Counted from the first letter of the stretch, positions 11,886-23,448 are shown. The stretch: DNA of 64,000 bases from Adiantum capillus-veneris (GCA_014529385.2 CM043950.1:69434935-69498934); one strand, 5' to 3'. Made by a program: numbers and translations. The notes: generated by a model from the letters alone, not told the origin.

Positions 11886-12379
11886 TGTAACAAACTTGGA
11901 CACCCCAAGTCAAGATTCTACCGCGACACAACAGAGATTCACTTCAAAACACTTCACAAATTTAAGAGAGTCGACACTGCCCGGCGTAGTTCCATGCCAA
12001 GAGAGATAGGCCCCAAAGACTAACGCCCCTTTCGGTATTTCTTTTATATTAATCTTTGAGCAAAGTACAACCGCCCGCGAGTGCTTGCTCTCAGATTCTG
12101 CGTCCAGATGATCTGCAGAGTGAGCTCCTTGGGTTCATTATAAAGGTTACAAGGGATGCTAAAAGCAGAGCCTCCAAAAGCATTAAACTCAAAAGCCTTG
12201 AGCTCCAAAATTAAAAATCTGCCAGTAAAAAGCACTCAGCGTAAGCTACGAAAATTTGTATAGTTAGCCATCGTAAAACGCGGAAAATCCGTACAGTTGT
12301 GCCACGTCAGCCTGCCAGCGTAAAAAGTGGGATTTTTGTACTGTGTGTCCGGGCACTGCCACATTATCAATTTGTCACA
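11886..12379 (-). mobile_element. 5' LTR of gypsy 1
   Basis: Read on the minus strand it starts TGTGACAAATTG (12379 leftwards) and ends TTTGTTACA at 11886, 494 bp. It shares its first 12 bases and an internal block (GCTGGCAG..., TGTACGGATTTTCCG) with the LTR of gypsy C. It carries the GAAATACCGAAAGGGGCG motif (plus-strand complement at about 12021-12040) that also follows the poly(A) signal in the LTRs of gypsy B and C. No second LTR of this copy is present. Confidence 0.88.
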
Positions 12380-15300
12380 CTCCCTATTACATGTCCTTGG
12401 GAGATACCAGGACTGACTGGACGAATCTCGAGAGATGCCATAACTTTAACACCCCCTTTGAGTTCTTGGAAAGGAAGACAACCCAAGGAAAGGAAGACAA
12501 CGAAAGGAAGACAACCCAAGGAGCTGGAGCGAGCAATTTGCAATTGTAAAGTGAGGGCTTCGTAGTCGAGGATATCCGCAACAGAACTCTGAGGTTGAAT
12601 AGTACCTGGCCAGTATACCATCCAACCACTACTCCCAAAAGACGTCTGGCAAGTAAAATGCGGTTCGTTGGAGAATAACCAAGCTCTAACAAGAATCTCC
12701 TCAGCTCAACCAGTATCTGTAGAAGGTATTGTTGCTGACTGCTCCAAGAGAAAGCATCGAAACTGAGGGTAAAGGCACAAACTACTAGTATCTCGACCAT
12801 CTTGCCAGGATGGGTTGTCCCCCATGGGGCCCAGAATGGTCGTCGTGGATCGCAACTGAGGAGTGCCTATGCGGATAACGTTGCAGCATTCCTCTGCGGG
12901 GCCATACCGCGATACTACAATTGTCTGGCCCGCGAGGGTGTTTGAAGCTCGTAGGGCTTGTAGTCATTGCGTACGGTGCGGTCTCGCCTAACATGGTCCT
13001 GGGGCTTTCCGAGCGGGCCTTGGTGACCATGGTTGGCCGGATCGGGATGCCTCCTTTGAGCCAACGCCCACTTTGGGTATGGCAGTCCTACCGGACATCC
13101 GTTGGACGGGGCCTTTTTCTACTAGGCGAAAATCCCGGAGTACCTGGGCAAGATTCAGCATGGTCTATGAGTTACTTGGGTTTGTACCTCTCTCTTAGCC
13201 TTGGTCCTTAAGTGCATCACCGAATTCGTTTGGTGATATCCCGACATTACCTTAGGGTGGCGTGACTAACAAGCGAACATGGACCGACTAACATGGCATA
13301 AATAGATTTTTTACTCCCCCGAGGGGGAAACTTGCTTCCATTCCCCGTTGACATGCCACGATACGGCTTGGAGGTGCTTTTCCCCTTGTCGGCAAGTCGG
13401 CAAGATAACTTGTCTTTGACTCGTTTGCGTGCACGCGAATCAAAGGCAGTTTCTTACCGGCTTGTCGGCTCTAGCCCAAAAAAGTAAAAAGTTAAAAACT
13501 AGTATCTCGATCTGTAAGGTGCAGCGGAAGTGAATGTTGATCTTGCTCAAGATGAGTGCTTCGAACTGTGCTCAAGGGTTCCTTTTACTTGCGGAAGGGA
13601 GAGCCTTCCGTTCCTTTAGTGAGAGAGTGCAATGATCACAAACAAAGCGAATGCTACCGTGAATGAAGGTGTTGAGTCTGAGAGAAAGAGAGAGAGAAGA
13701 ATACAACATCAGACGGTTCTCAAACCCTCCTCCAAGGGCCCCCCTCTCTATGGCGAGAGAGGTCTATGCTATAGATTGCACAAAGCTGGTACAATAGTCT
13801 AGATGCAATGGACTTGCTGACGATGTCGACAACAATGACGACGACGACTAGGAGGGGCTGAAAACTGAAAACGCTAGGATTGAACTGCTGAAATCTGCAA
13901 ACTATTGACTTTCTGCTGATCTCTGACACTGTGTCGGTGAGGATGGCGATGACGACGACTTGACGACGATGCGCTGGAAACGCAGATGCTGAAAACTGAA
14001 AACAGCGGGCTGAAACTGTAAACGCTGGCTGACTCGACGGAACGGTGAGGATCTGCTCCGGGTAGGTGAGATCTGCGAGGCTAGGGGCTGAATCTGCTGT
14101 GGCTAAGTGCTGAAAACTGAAAACGCTGATGTGCTTGGCTGAGCTGGCATTGTGGAACTGCAAACGCTAGGCTTGATCTGCTACAAAAAAAACGCCAGAA
14201 AACGCTGGAGCTGATCTGCTACAGAAAACGCCAGAGGATCTTGTTGAATGAAAAAGCTAGGCTCTGTGCCGGTCTTGCTGAGAAGGTGCACTGCAAGTTG
14301 CTAGAACTTCTTCTGCATCTTCTGCTAAAACTGGGCGTCCCATATCTGCCTATATAGCTGAGGAAACATGGGTCGAGCAGTATCCTACAGCCCACGACCT
14401 CATGAAAATTGGTAATTAAATCAATAAAATGCCAAAATGCTTGTAAACTGTATTGTCTCAAAAGTGGCCGGGAAAATGAACCTTGTGCTTGAACAATGCA
14501 TATGCTGGGTGGTACTGGGTGTGCAATCAGAGGATATGCAACTACTCTTTAAGTGCTTGGACATGCACGACCTGCTCACAGGCTTACAAAGGTGCCATAA
14601 CACTTCCTAAGCTGACCTGAACCCTAGACCTGAAGTAGCTTGTCCACATGCACATAGGGTTAGATGTGCACATGACACGATCATTTCCCAACTCTCAAAT
14701 TGTCCACCCTCAAGGAAAGAGTTGAAAATTTGCATCTTTGGTCACATGTCACATGCCAGAATCTCCAAGCTGCTTCAGGAAGTCCAAAGAATGCGGATCC
14801 AGGCTACTGAGAAATCAATTGTGCAATGACGAAGAACCAAAGAACTACACCAACCACCATATATCATGATGAACTGCAACTGTATCTAAAGGACTTCATT
14901 GGAATTGAGAGTGAAAATTGCTACCGATCTTCAATCGTTTGGAATACATCTCGAGAGTATATCACTCCACTCTCAGAGTGAATCGAGAACATACATCCAA
15001 TAGAAAAGAACACATATCAATACTGAGACTGTAGCTAAGATGGCAAGATCAAGAGACCCTACACCCAAGCTCTGCAAGAGAAGAACAAGGTGCTGTGGAA
15101 AGCCACCAAATAGGCTGTCAATCTTGTCCGTTGCGCAATGCAACCACTAGAATTCAAAGAAAGTAGTTCCTGAAAGTGAGACTCCACATCTCCCTCTAAA
15201 GGGAGAACTCCTGGACCACGGATAACTACCACAACTCTCCAACAATCTCTACCTGTGCAATTGGATCACCCAAGAGAGGTGACCTCAAAAGAAAGTATAC

Positions 15301-15701
15301 GTGTGGAACCTGGAACCAAATTTGGGAGAGTCGAAAAGAATATCTCGGCACTTTGAAAAATGCTCGAGATAGTTGTAACCGGGTCCTAGTCTAGGAAGGA
15401 CCACTATCCACTTCTACCAAACTACATGTCAATCTAATGATAAGGGAAGTAGGTGTGTCTTGAATGGTACAATCTTTAGGGATCAATTTGGAAGACAAAA
15501 CGCAAGAATTACTGCTTGGGTGCAATGGGAAGAGCAACCGTCACACTGCAAATCTGAAAGACCAAGTAACCACCAAAGTGGCTTACGAAAACATTACCCC
15601 CTATTGGTAGACATTTAAATGAATTCATTTCGTCCAAGATTCCTTGGAACCTTGAAGGTAGACAAGTCTCTAACTCACAGAGGATGGACTCTTATCTAGG
15701 C
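12380..15701. other. No gene recognised; unclassified repetitive-looking DNA
   Basis: No coding region with family similarity was found on either strand. Small repeats are present: a GGAAAGGAAGACAACCCAA unit at about 12468-12520 and dispersed GCTGAAAACTGAAAACGCT units at 13850-14240. Sequence at 13230-13600 (CCCCCGAGGGGGAAAC, GGCAAGTCGGCAAG) has an LTR-like texture, but no paired copy or PBS was seen. Confidence 0.5.
13850..14240. repeat. Dispersed short repeat, GCTGAAAACTGAAAACGCT-like
   Basis: The unit GCTGAAAACTGAAAAC recurs near 13857, 13985 and 14108. Shorter variants (GCTGAAACTGTAAACGCTGG, CTGCAAACGCTAGG, AGAAAACGCCAG) lie between them. Spacing is irregular, about 70-130 bp, so this is a decayed tandem array or a low-complexity LTR segment. 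Confidence 0.65.
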
Positions 15702-16420
15702 CTGCCTTCATGAACACTTACTTGTCCCACGGATTACGATGTGCTATTGGACGGATTCAGACATCATCACATGAGTTGGAGACTGAGACTGGTCGATATC
15801 GAGGCATTTTAGCTGAGGCCAAGGTGTGCCAGCTGTGTCAGAGAGAGCCAAAGACAAAGCTTCACTATATATGCCAATGTACAACATACTATTGGATACG
15901 TGGCCGCTTTCACTGCCTCTTTAGAGACGGTTTTGGCCTTCTATGTAGAGTATCATACCAGGATCAGAGATATCTTGACGTCTATCTATTGGAGATTCAA
16001 CGATATCGAGCAAGGTTATTGAGAGAGAGAGTCTCACACACCGGGAGACACACCCAGAGATAGATCACAACGTTCTTCCATCGAGAGATTGAGCAGAGAC
16101 GAGACAAGCCAGAGAGGAGGGATGCAGGGCACATCACTAACAAAGGCATATTGAGTGATCGAGTAGCAGAGCTGGGGAGATCTAGGAGGCCCAGGATGAG
16201 GGGATGCTCCCATGGAGGAGGTTGTGGCAGAGGATGAGATCTATATTGGTGAGACATGGGAGACGCCCTGTGCAGACTCTCACCATGGAGGACATCTACA
16301 TGATCATGTAGCGACCGATGCGAGCCATCTCCGGATACTGATACCCATATCCATCATTTTGTATGTGTTCTTTGAGATACACTTCCTCTTTTTGTATATG
16401 TATCTCTCAGGCTCTTGATA
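15702..16420 (+). mobile_element. 5'-truncated LINE, ORF2 C-terminus
   Basis: Starts within ORF2 at [15 protein letters not shown], aligning with the same block in the intact LINE (YMDTYMPHSSRVAIG). It continues through a CCHC knuckle (CQLCQREPKTKLHYICQC) and [14 protein letters not shown] degenerate PIP-type motif follows at 16055-16078 (Q-R-stop-I-T-T-F-F, the stop being CAG to TAG) and then an arginine-rich tail. The 3' end is cut by the gypsy C LTR at 16421. Not functional. Confidence 0.82.
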
Positions 16421-17205
16421 TGTGACAAATTGCCGACGTGTCGACCTACTAAAGAACGGAGCTACCGGCCGAGGGGCCTAAACCCTAAGAAGAACAAGCA
16501 ACAGAGGAAGTGTCACAGAGTGATGACGTGGTTGCCCGAGTGCAAAAAAACCCTAACCCTAATTTCTGCCAGAAACCCTAATTGCTGAAACCCTAATTCT
16601 GGAAACCCTAACCCTAAAACCTGCAAACCCTAATTTCTGCCAGAAACCCTAATTGCTGCAAATCCTAATTCTGAAAACCCTAACCCTAAAACCTGCAAAC
16701 CCTAATTTTTGCCAAAAACCCTAACCCTAACCCTAAGGCAACAGACAAATTCCGAAAATTGCGCTGACATGATGATGTGGCAGGTTGTACGGATTTCCGT
16801 AAATTACGCTGGCAGCTTTTGGCATTGCTTTTTGGACCATAAGCTTTTGAGTTTGAAAGTTTTTCATGTAAACTGCTTTTTGGACCAGAAGCTTTTGAGT
16901 TTTAAAGGCTTTTTACTATAACTGCTTTTCAGGCCAAGGGCCTTTAAATATGAGGCTAGGGCTCATTCTCTGGCATGCTTCTTGGAGAAGGTGCAGAGTT
17001 TGGAGTACCGGCTTGTACTTTGATGATGCAATATAAAGAAATACCGAAAGGGGCGCCAAGGTTTGGGGCCAATACTCTCTGGGGTGGAATTCCGCCACTC
17101 CGTGTCGCGTGTCATCTCTCTCTTTCAGTTCAGTTGTTATTGAAGTGCTAAAAGTCTGTTCAGTCTGTTCTTTTCTATTGGCACGTGGTGCCCGCATTTG
17201 TGACA
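16421..17205 (+). mobile_element. 5' LTR of gypsy C
   Basis: 785 bp, TGTGACAAATTGC to CATTTGTGACA. The same sequence recurs from 18845. A PBS-like TGGTATTAGAGC follows at once. The U3 part (about 16550-16735) contains about nine AAACCCTAA telobox-type motifs and a CCCTAACCCTAACCCTAA run. An ATATAAAGAAATACCGAAAGGGGCGCC block at about 17030-17056 marks the probable poly(A)/R region shared with other families. Confidence 0.92.
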
Positions 17206-18844
17206 GTGGTATTAGAGCATCAGGCGTGTGCTTTTCTAAAAGCATACCGGTCCTACAAAAGAGCAGACAGAGCTATTGGAATTTGATTCGAGGTATCTTC
17301 GCCCTCCAACCCGGACTTATTAGCCACCCCCACCCTTACTTCATCGCGCATCGGGCGCGCTCCCGTCTTCACCGCAGTGTCTTACAGGGCATAAGCCAAT
17401 TAAGATCACTTGCAAGAGAAGGATCCAGATTTGTTTCAAGTCACTGTTTTTTTTCAGAAGCAGTGCCATGCAGATGTTGACGTCTACAGCTACCAAGCAG
17501 CATACTCCAAGTACTTGGCAAGCTTTCAAGAAATTTTTTGCCCGAAGTTATATGGTTTCGGACATCTTCCTTCGAAGTGCAACTTTTGGCAGAGTGGGGT
17601 ATCTTGAAATGCTTGCCATGGAAACCCTAGCAGATTATAACTTGAAGTTTCTCGACATCTCCCAGTAGATGTCTCTTCACGAGCAGATGAACTTGGAGAC
17701 CGAGTGCGATTGCTATCTTGGGACTACTATCGCCGCCAAAGAAACACTGTTTGTCCAAGAGCTGATGGACCATGCTGTGCTCGGCTATGACCTTATGGAA
17801 TGAACCTAACCCTAATTTTTGGTGCACGTTTCAGGATGGAAAGTCAGTCGACTTTTCGAGCTCGATTGATGTCGAGATTGCTTTTTAAGTTTGAGTTCTG
17901 TTTGAGCTTGTTTGGTGATCTTGTTTGGAATTTTTTTGAAATGGATGGTATCTGTTTTGAACTTGTTTTGGTGCCGATTTGAATTGTTTGACTCTGGTTT
18001 GATACTGGTTTCAATGATTGGTGATTTTACTCCCGGGTGGAGAAGTGAGAAATACTGTTTTGGTATTGTTTGAACCTCGGAACGACGCAGGCCGATGCCT
18101 GGGGAGCGTTTCGTTGTATGTTTAAAAACCTCTGAACGACGCAGGCTGATGCCTGGGGAGCGTTTGGTTGTATGCTTGTAAAATAATTGTTGTTGTGACT
18201 CCCGGTCAGGACCTGGATGGTTATGCGGGAGGAGTATTAAGAAGTTTGAGCAGTGGTTACTCTCAGCACATCCAAACGACGCAAGCTGCGGTCTGGGGGG
18301 CGTTTGGTTGTAAAAGGCCTCTATATCTCCCGGCCCGGACCTTTTTAGGTTATGCGGGAGGAGTGATGAGGGAGTCATTGAATATCTCCCGGCCCGGACC
18401 TTGTTAGGTTATGCGGGAGGAGTGTTCATCGGCGGCTTTATGTTTCTATGTCTTGTACCATGCATATGTGAGCATTTGTGTTGCATTGTGATGTGCCAAC
18501 CACTGAATATTCCTAATTGGATGAGATTGCCTGGGTATGTAATTTTAGTGCATCAAGACACCCGAGGAAGATCAGTATGGTCTGGGTGTGATGGCTAATT
18601 TTACTACGCCGGAATATCAAGAGTTCCGATCTGGACGAAAGGAGAAGCTAACTCCTTGATCAAAACAGCCGATAGGAGCAGCTAACTCCTTGATCAAAAG
18701 AGCAGAAAGGAGAAGCTAACTCCTTAATAAAAAGAGCAAATTGATTGTCCCTCGGAATGACCCTCGGAAATTTTTGAACTAACTTGAGTTGTTTTGCAGA
18801 TATGCTGTAATCGCGGACGATTACTCTCTTTCAAGAAGGGGAGA
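17206..18844 (+). mobile_element. Gypsy C internal region: PBS, decayed gag, repeats, PPT; no pol
   Basis: The PBS is at 17207-17218 (one mismatch to TGGTATCAGAGC). A decayed gag lies at about 17460-17800, with pieces like W.AFKKFFARSYMV and DYNLKFLDI. No protease, RT, RNase H or integrase follows. Instead 18070-18430 holds alternating repeats: an ACGACGCAGGCTGATGCC..GGGGAGCGTTTGG unit (three times) and a CTCCCGGCCCGGACC...GGTTATGCGGGAGGAG unit (three times, self-complementary ends). A third repeat (GGAGAAGCTAACTCCTTGATCAAAA-like) occurs about three times at 18640-18745. A polypurine tract AAGAAGGGGAGA ends at 18844. The layout is that of a non-autonomous element that would need enzymes from relatives. 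Confidence 0.8.
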
Positions 18845-19452
18845 TGTGACAAATTGCTGACGTGTCGACCTACTAAAGAACGGAGCTACCGGCCGAGGGG
18901 CCTAAACCCTAAGAAGAACAAGCAACAGAGGAAGTGTCACAGAGTGATGACGTGGTTGCCCAAGTGCAAAAAAATCCTAACCCTAATTTCTGCCAGAAAC
19001 CCTAATTGCTGAAACCCTAATTCTGGAAACCCTAACCCTAAAACCTGCAAACCCTAATTCCTGCCAGAAACCCTAATTGCTGCAAACCCTAATTCTGAAA
19101 ACCCTAACCCTAAAACCTGCAAACCCTAATTTCTGCCAGAAACCCTAACCCTAACCCTAAGGCAGCAGACAAATTCCGAAAATTGCGCTGACATGATGAT
19201 GTGGCATGCTGTACGGATTTCCGTAAATTACGCTGGCAGCTTTTGGCATTGCTTTTTGGACCATAAGCTTTTGAGTTTGAAAGTTTTTCATGTAAACTGC
19301 TTTTTGGACCAGAAGCTTTTGAGTTTTAAAGGCTTTTTACTATAACTGCTTTTCAGGCCAAGGGCCTTTAAATATGAGGCTAGGGCTCATTCTTTGGCAT
19401 GCTTCCTGGAGAAGGTGCAGAGTTTGGAGTACCGGCTTGTACTTTGATGATG
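18845..19452 (+). mobile_element. 3' LTR of gypsy C, truncated
   Basis: Matches 16421 onward with scattered substitutions and breaks off after GATGATGCAA at about 19452, where the 5' end of a LINE begins. About 177 bp of the LTR end is missing, so a target duplication cannot be checked. Confidence 0.9.
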
Positions 19453-19643
19453 CAACACCCTACCCCACATTTGTGGCCCGGGTTCGATGGATCCGCCTAC
19501 CGAAGGGGAAGGGCCGGGTGTACATAGCTACACCACCCCAAAAAAAAACGACGGCCACTTTCAAACGGAGAAACAGAGATACTGTACTATCACCAAGATC
19601 ATTGCGAGTTGGGAAAACCTCCAGGATACATGATGAGCTATTG

Positions 19644-20657
19644 ATGGAGAAGGTCCAGGTGATGCTCAAATCAGAGCTAAACTATATGAGGGATGACATC
19701 AGGAAGGAAATGCACGCGAACGCTGAGAGCTACAGGAACTCCATGTATGGAGACATGATGAGAGAACTAAGGAGAGAGATCCGGGGGGTACAGAATGAGG
19801 AAATTCAGATCGTGAAAACGGAATTACGAAACCTAATTAAGGCCGAAGTAAATGTAACAGAATGCGTTATGCAAAAGAAACTCGATGAGGCAGTAGCAAG
19901 TTTTGAAGCATAGAGAACAAATATGGAAAAGCACATGGGGAAAAAAGATGCAATAATCGAGGAGCTAAAAGGAGAACTTGCGGCTTGCAAATCTGCAACG
20001 AAGGAGAAGGGAGACGACCAACCTTCGGTGCTGAAGGAGCTCGAGGACATGAAGGATCAGATGAAAGCTCTACGCGAAGGAGATGAACAGAAATTGAAAA
20101 CGGCATCTTCATGGGCGGAACGTCTTGTTAAGACACAAGAAAAGGTTGATGAAGCAGAGAAATGGATTGAGGATCCGAAGAAAGGGAAGGCCCAGATGCC
20201 CGAGACCACACCTACCTCCACCATTATTAATATGACCATTGAGGAAGAGCAGAAAAGGAAGAATTGGGCTCTGCATGTGCGGGTCACAGGAGCCAAAGAC
20301 AAAGAGAATGTAGATGAAGAAGTGAGGGAACTGCTACAATGCATGGGCATCACAGAGCCTACTCACACAAGTGCATGGAGAGTGGGCAAGAAAGGAATCG
20401 ATGAGAAGGGAAATGTAAAGGATAGGGCACTTATTCTCCGCTTCCCGAATACAGAAATAAGGAAAGAATTTCTAAAGAAGAGGCCAACTCTTAAGAAAAC
20501 CGGTATTTTCCTGGGAGATGACCTTACATTGGCACAAGTGGCACACATGCAAGAGTTGATGCCAAAGATCAGGGCAGCAAGAGAAAAGGGGAAAATCGCC
20601 TTTTATAGTGGGTTAGGAGATCGGCACCTACATTTGCTTATGGCCAGGATACAGTAG
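19644..20657 (+). pseudogene. LINE copy b ORF1, nonsense mutation and fused end
   Basis: A long coiled-coil region rich in Glu/Lys ([35 protein letters not shown]) is followed by an RRM-like/C-terminal domain. That domain includes [50 protein letters not shown] and [11 protein letters not shown]. This is the layout of L1-type ORF1 RNA-binding chaperones. TAG at 19911 interrupts it. The C-terminus after KIAFYS is foreign, derived from ORF2 by the internal deletion. Confidence 0.82.
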
Positions 20658-21960
20658 CGTACACAGATGCATACACATACCTTGGTGTGGTATTTACAGG
20701 ACCGAAGTTTACTCTTAAGAAAGCAGCGGATGCTAGATTGTCCAGAGCCTCTGCGGCCTTGGGAGGGTTGGAGAGGATGTGTTCACAAGTGCAGTTTCAA
20801 GAACCACGAACAAAACTTTGGCTCTTTGATACTGTGGTGGCTTCGGCTATGCTTTATGGGGTCTAGATTTGGGGACCATCTGTGGATCAGGATAATTGGA
20901 AGTCAGTGGAGAGACCTTTGGTATCTATGATTTCCGGAATGTTTAGAGCCAAGGCCTCCGTACCACACGCGATTACTCGAGCGGAACTAGCTGCCCCTCC
21001 GATAGAAATTGAAGCTCTTACCAGAGCAGTGTCCTTTATACATGGTTTGTGGGATACAAATAATTGCCGATATACTAGATTGGCCCTCGAATCCTCTCGA
21101 CAGTTAGCAATGAAAGGAGATACATCATGCTGGTATGCGCAACTATCCTCGTGGTTTCAGAGACACGGGTTCAACATGGAAAGATTACCCCCCTTCCAAT
21201 ACTCTCTTGAGGCTCCCATCATTGGCAATCAAACGAACGGAGATTAATAAAATCATCCGCCAGGATCTTATACAGTTGGACACCAAGAGGACATGGGTAG
21301 ACCCTACACAAGAATCGGGCACGAAGATGGCCGACTACAAAGAAAACTTCCTACAGCTATCTGAAGATGGTTTTGTGATTCGCCCGAGCTACATGGATAC
21401 CCACCCGTCTCATGGTTTGAGATGTGCTATTGGTGAGATTCGTACATCCTCACACCAGCTGGAAATTGAATTTGGCAGATTTAGGGGAATCCCACCTGAG
21501 AGCAGAATTTGCAAGTTATGCGGAATGGAGCTGGAGACAGAATTACATTACATATGTCATTGCACCGTATACTATGAAATACGTGGGCGTTTCCATTGCC
21601 TATTTAAAGAAGGCTTTGGACCTCTAGATAGAGTCATGCAATACCAAGATGAAAGGTGCTTAGACCTGTACCTACTGGAACTACATTGGCACGGGGATAA
21701 TCTAATGAGAAGACAAAGAGCACTACAGCCTTAGAGGCAGATCACAGATTTCTTTCGATCGAGAGAAGCAGGAGGGGAAGGAGAAGCAAGAGACCAGCAG
21801 CCAGCACAAAGGAATACCCACATCCATACCAAAGGCACCCTCATTGACAGGGCGATTGAGCTTAGGAAATCGAGACGACCACGACCGAGATGCAGAAGCA
21901 CACTTCACCGGAGGAGACTACAACAAAGGATTAGAAGCATTCTAGCCAGACACCTAGAAT
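20610..21960 (+). pseudogene. LINE copy b ORF2 C-terminal part
   Basis: Encodes the post-RT region ([35 protein letters not shown]) and the connection region ([19 protein letters not shown]). A knuckle [19 protein letters not shown] follows, then at 21732-21755 the motif stop-R-Q-I-T-D-F-F, where the stop TAG stands for CAG in the relative at 22626. CAG to TAG also occurs at about 20864 (VQIWG in the other copy). A one-base insertion near 21224 shifts the frame. Dead copy. Confidence 0.82.
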
Positions 21961-22125
21961 GCTCCTAAGAAGTTTATCTGTATTTTGTTTTTCGCATTTA
22001 TTTTCACACTTTCACACTTTTCAGACATTGTAACAGATTCACCACTCTTGTATCAGTTTGGTCTCATGGGTCACTCTGGCCTTTTGAAGACGTTAATACA
22101 ACATTTCATTTCTCTCTCTCTCTCT

Positions 22126-23050
22126 GACACTGGTAGAGATTAATAGACTCATCCGTCAGGATCTGATCCAGCTGGGCACGAGGAGGAGATGGATAGAGCC
22201 GTTACAAGAGTTGGGCACAAAGATGGCTTTCTATAGAGAGCATCTTCTCCACCTCACCAGGGATGGGTTTGTGATTCGACCTAGCTATATGGACACGTAT
22301 CTTTCGTATGGTTTGCGTTGTGCCATTGGCCAGATACGCACGTCCTCACATCAGCTCGAGATTGAGACTGGCAGATTCAGAGAGACACCAACAGATAGCA
22401 GGATATGCCTTATGCCATCTAGAGCCAGAGATAGAAGTACATTACATATGTCATTGCACAGTGTACTATGAGATACTAGGACGTTTTCACTGTCTATTCA
22501 GAGAAGGTTTTGGGCCTCTATCTAGGGTCATGAGTTATGAGGATCAAAGATGTCTTGGGCTATATCTACTTGAGTTACACAAGCATAGAGAAACTTTACT
22601 GAGGAGAGCTGAAGAGAGACATCCCCAGAGACAGATCACAGATTTCTTTACACTAGATATTGTACACCCAGAAGAACAGACAGAGGAACAGCCAACGGTG
22701 GAGAGGTCTACCCGCACTACTGGCATTCTCATAGACCGAGCATTGGAGCTAGGGAGATCTAGACGACCCCGATGGAGAAGAGGAGCTACACGGTTTCGAA
22801 GGAGGCTACGGAAAAGGATTCAAGCCATACTCTTTCGTCGTCCAGAGTGCAGATGAAGATGGATCTCTACTCCCCTCCCATATTGTCTTCACATTGTACT
22901 GCTTAGTTTAGGATCCCGCAGTATTTATATTTTGTTATCCTAGTTTAATTTATTTTGTTAATCTGACTTTGTATCAGATACACCGCATTGTAACTTTCTG
23001 GTCTCATAGGTCACTTTGGCCTTTTGAAGACGTTAATATAACATTTCATT
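22126..23050 (+). mobile_element. 5'-truncated LINE joined to (TC)n on both sides
   Basis: Begins directly after the (TC)n tail of copy b with GACACTGGTAGAGATTAATAG. It encodes the ORF2 C-terminus ([38 protein letters not shown], then [16 protein letters not shown]). A frameshift lies near 22420, within the knuckle. At 22626-22649 the motif Q-R-Q-I-T-D-F-F is intact, followed by a basic tail (GRSRRPRWRRG). The stem-loop AGGTCA-CTT-TGGCCT is at 23008-23022, then TTTTGAAGACGTTAATATAACATTTCATTTC and a long (TC)n. Confidence 0.87.

Positions 23051-23125
<75 letters not shown>
23051..23125 (+). repeat. (TC)n tract between two LINEs
   Basis: About 75 bp of near-perfect TC repeat, with one CC interruption around 23090. 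Left neighbour: the LINE 3' end with CATTTCATTTCA. Right neighbour: the 5' end of the full-length LINE. Confidence 0.95.
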
Positions 23126-23127
<2 letters not shown>

Positions 23128-23448
23128 GCGCTGCCTCCCCTGCGTGGCTCCTTCCTGCGCGCTGCCTCCCCTGCGTGGCTCCCTCCTGCGCGCTGCGCAC
23201 TGCGCGTGGCCCCCTCCTGCGCGCTGCCTCCCCTGCGCGCTGCCCCACCCCTGCACGCTGCCCCACCCCTGTGTGTTGCTCCCTCCTGCGCGCTGCGCTG
23301 CTCCCTGCACGTCAAGACGACCAGCCCATCACTGAAAACACACACCCCATCCCCATCCCCTGCCCGCTGCCCCCTGCATACACACAAGCTGAGTGTTCTC
23401 TTCCCCTCTTCTTCACAATATGAAGAGAGGGTAGCTACGAAGCCAACC
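23126..23448 (+). promoter_or_regulatory. LINE 5'UTR of GC-rich monomers, putative internal promoter
   Basis: Three units of 31 bp of the type TGCGCGCTGCCTCCCCTGCG + TGGCTCC.TCC are followed by four shorter units of about 17 bp (TGCGCGCTGCCCCACCCC and variants). Repeated 5'UTR monomers act as promoters in some animal L1s; a promoter role here is inference. Confidence 0.55.

Larger units (their letters stand above)
19453..22125 (+). mobile_element. LINE copy b (family 2), internally deleted
   Basis: The 5' end corresponds to the start of the second family-2 copy near 35670 (both share GGGTTCGATGGA.CCGCCTACCGAA and GGGCCGGGTGTA.ATAGCTACACCACCCC). ORF1 begins at 19644 and carries a premature TAG at 19911-19913, where the other copy has TGG. 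ORF1 then passes at about 20609 directly into the 3' half of the RT region of ORF2 (GTGGGTTAGGAGATCGGCACC), so the endonuclease and most of RT are deleted. ORF2 C-terminal sequence with the CCHC knuckle follows to about 21960, with a frameshift near 21224. The 3' UTR ends in the stem-loop/GACGTTAA core, CATTTCATT and a short (TC)n run at about 22110-22125. Confidence 0.88.

Noticed and set aside
13850-14240. CRISPR-like array
   Set aside because: Units are imperfect, spacing is irregular and this is eukaryotic DNA.
16550-16735. Telomere or interstitial telomere from chromosome fusion
   Set aside because: The CCCTAA-type repeats are inside a defined LTR and recur in its partner at 18970-19160; they are part of the element.
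20057-20353. Minus-strand Ser-rich frames opposite LINE ORF1 (also 36013-36258, 23046-23651)
   Set aside because: Antisense shadows of Glu/Lys-rich coiled-coil coding sequence.
22969-23448. N-terminal extension of the LINE ORF1 reading frame with Ser-Leu and Ala/Pro-rich repeats
   Set aside because: It reads through the previous LINE tail, the (TC)n tract and the GC-rich 5'UTR monomers; ATG 23449 begins the charged coiled coil and is the sensible start.
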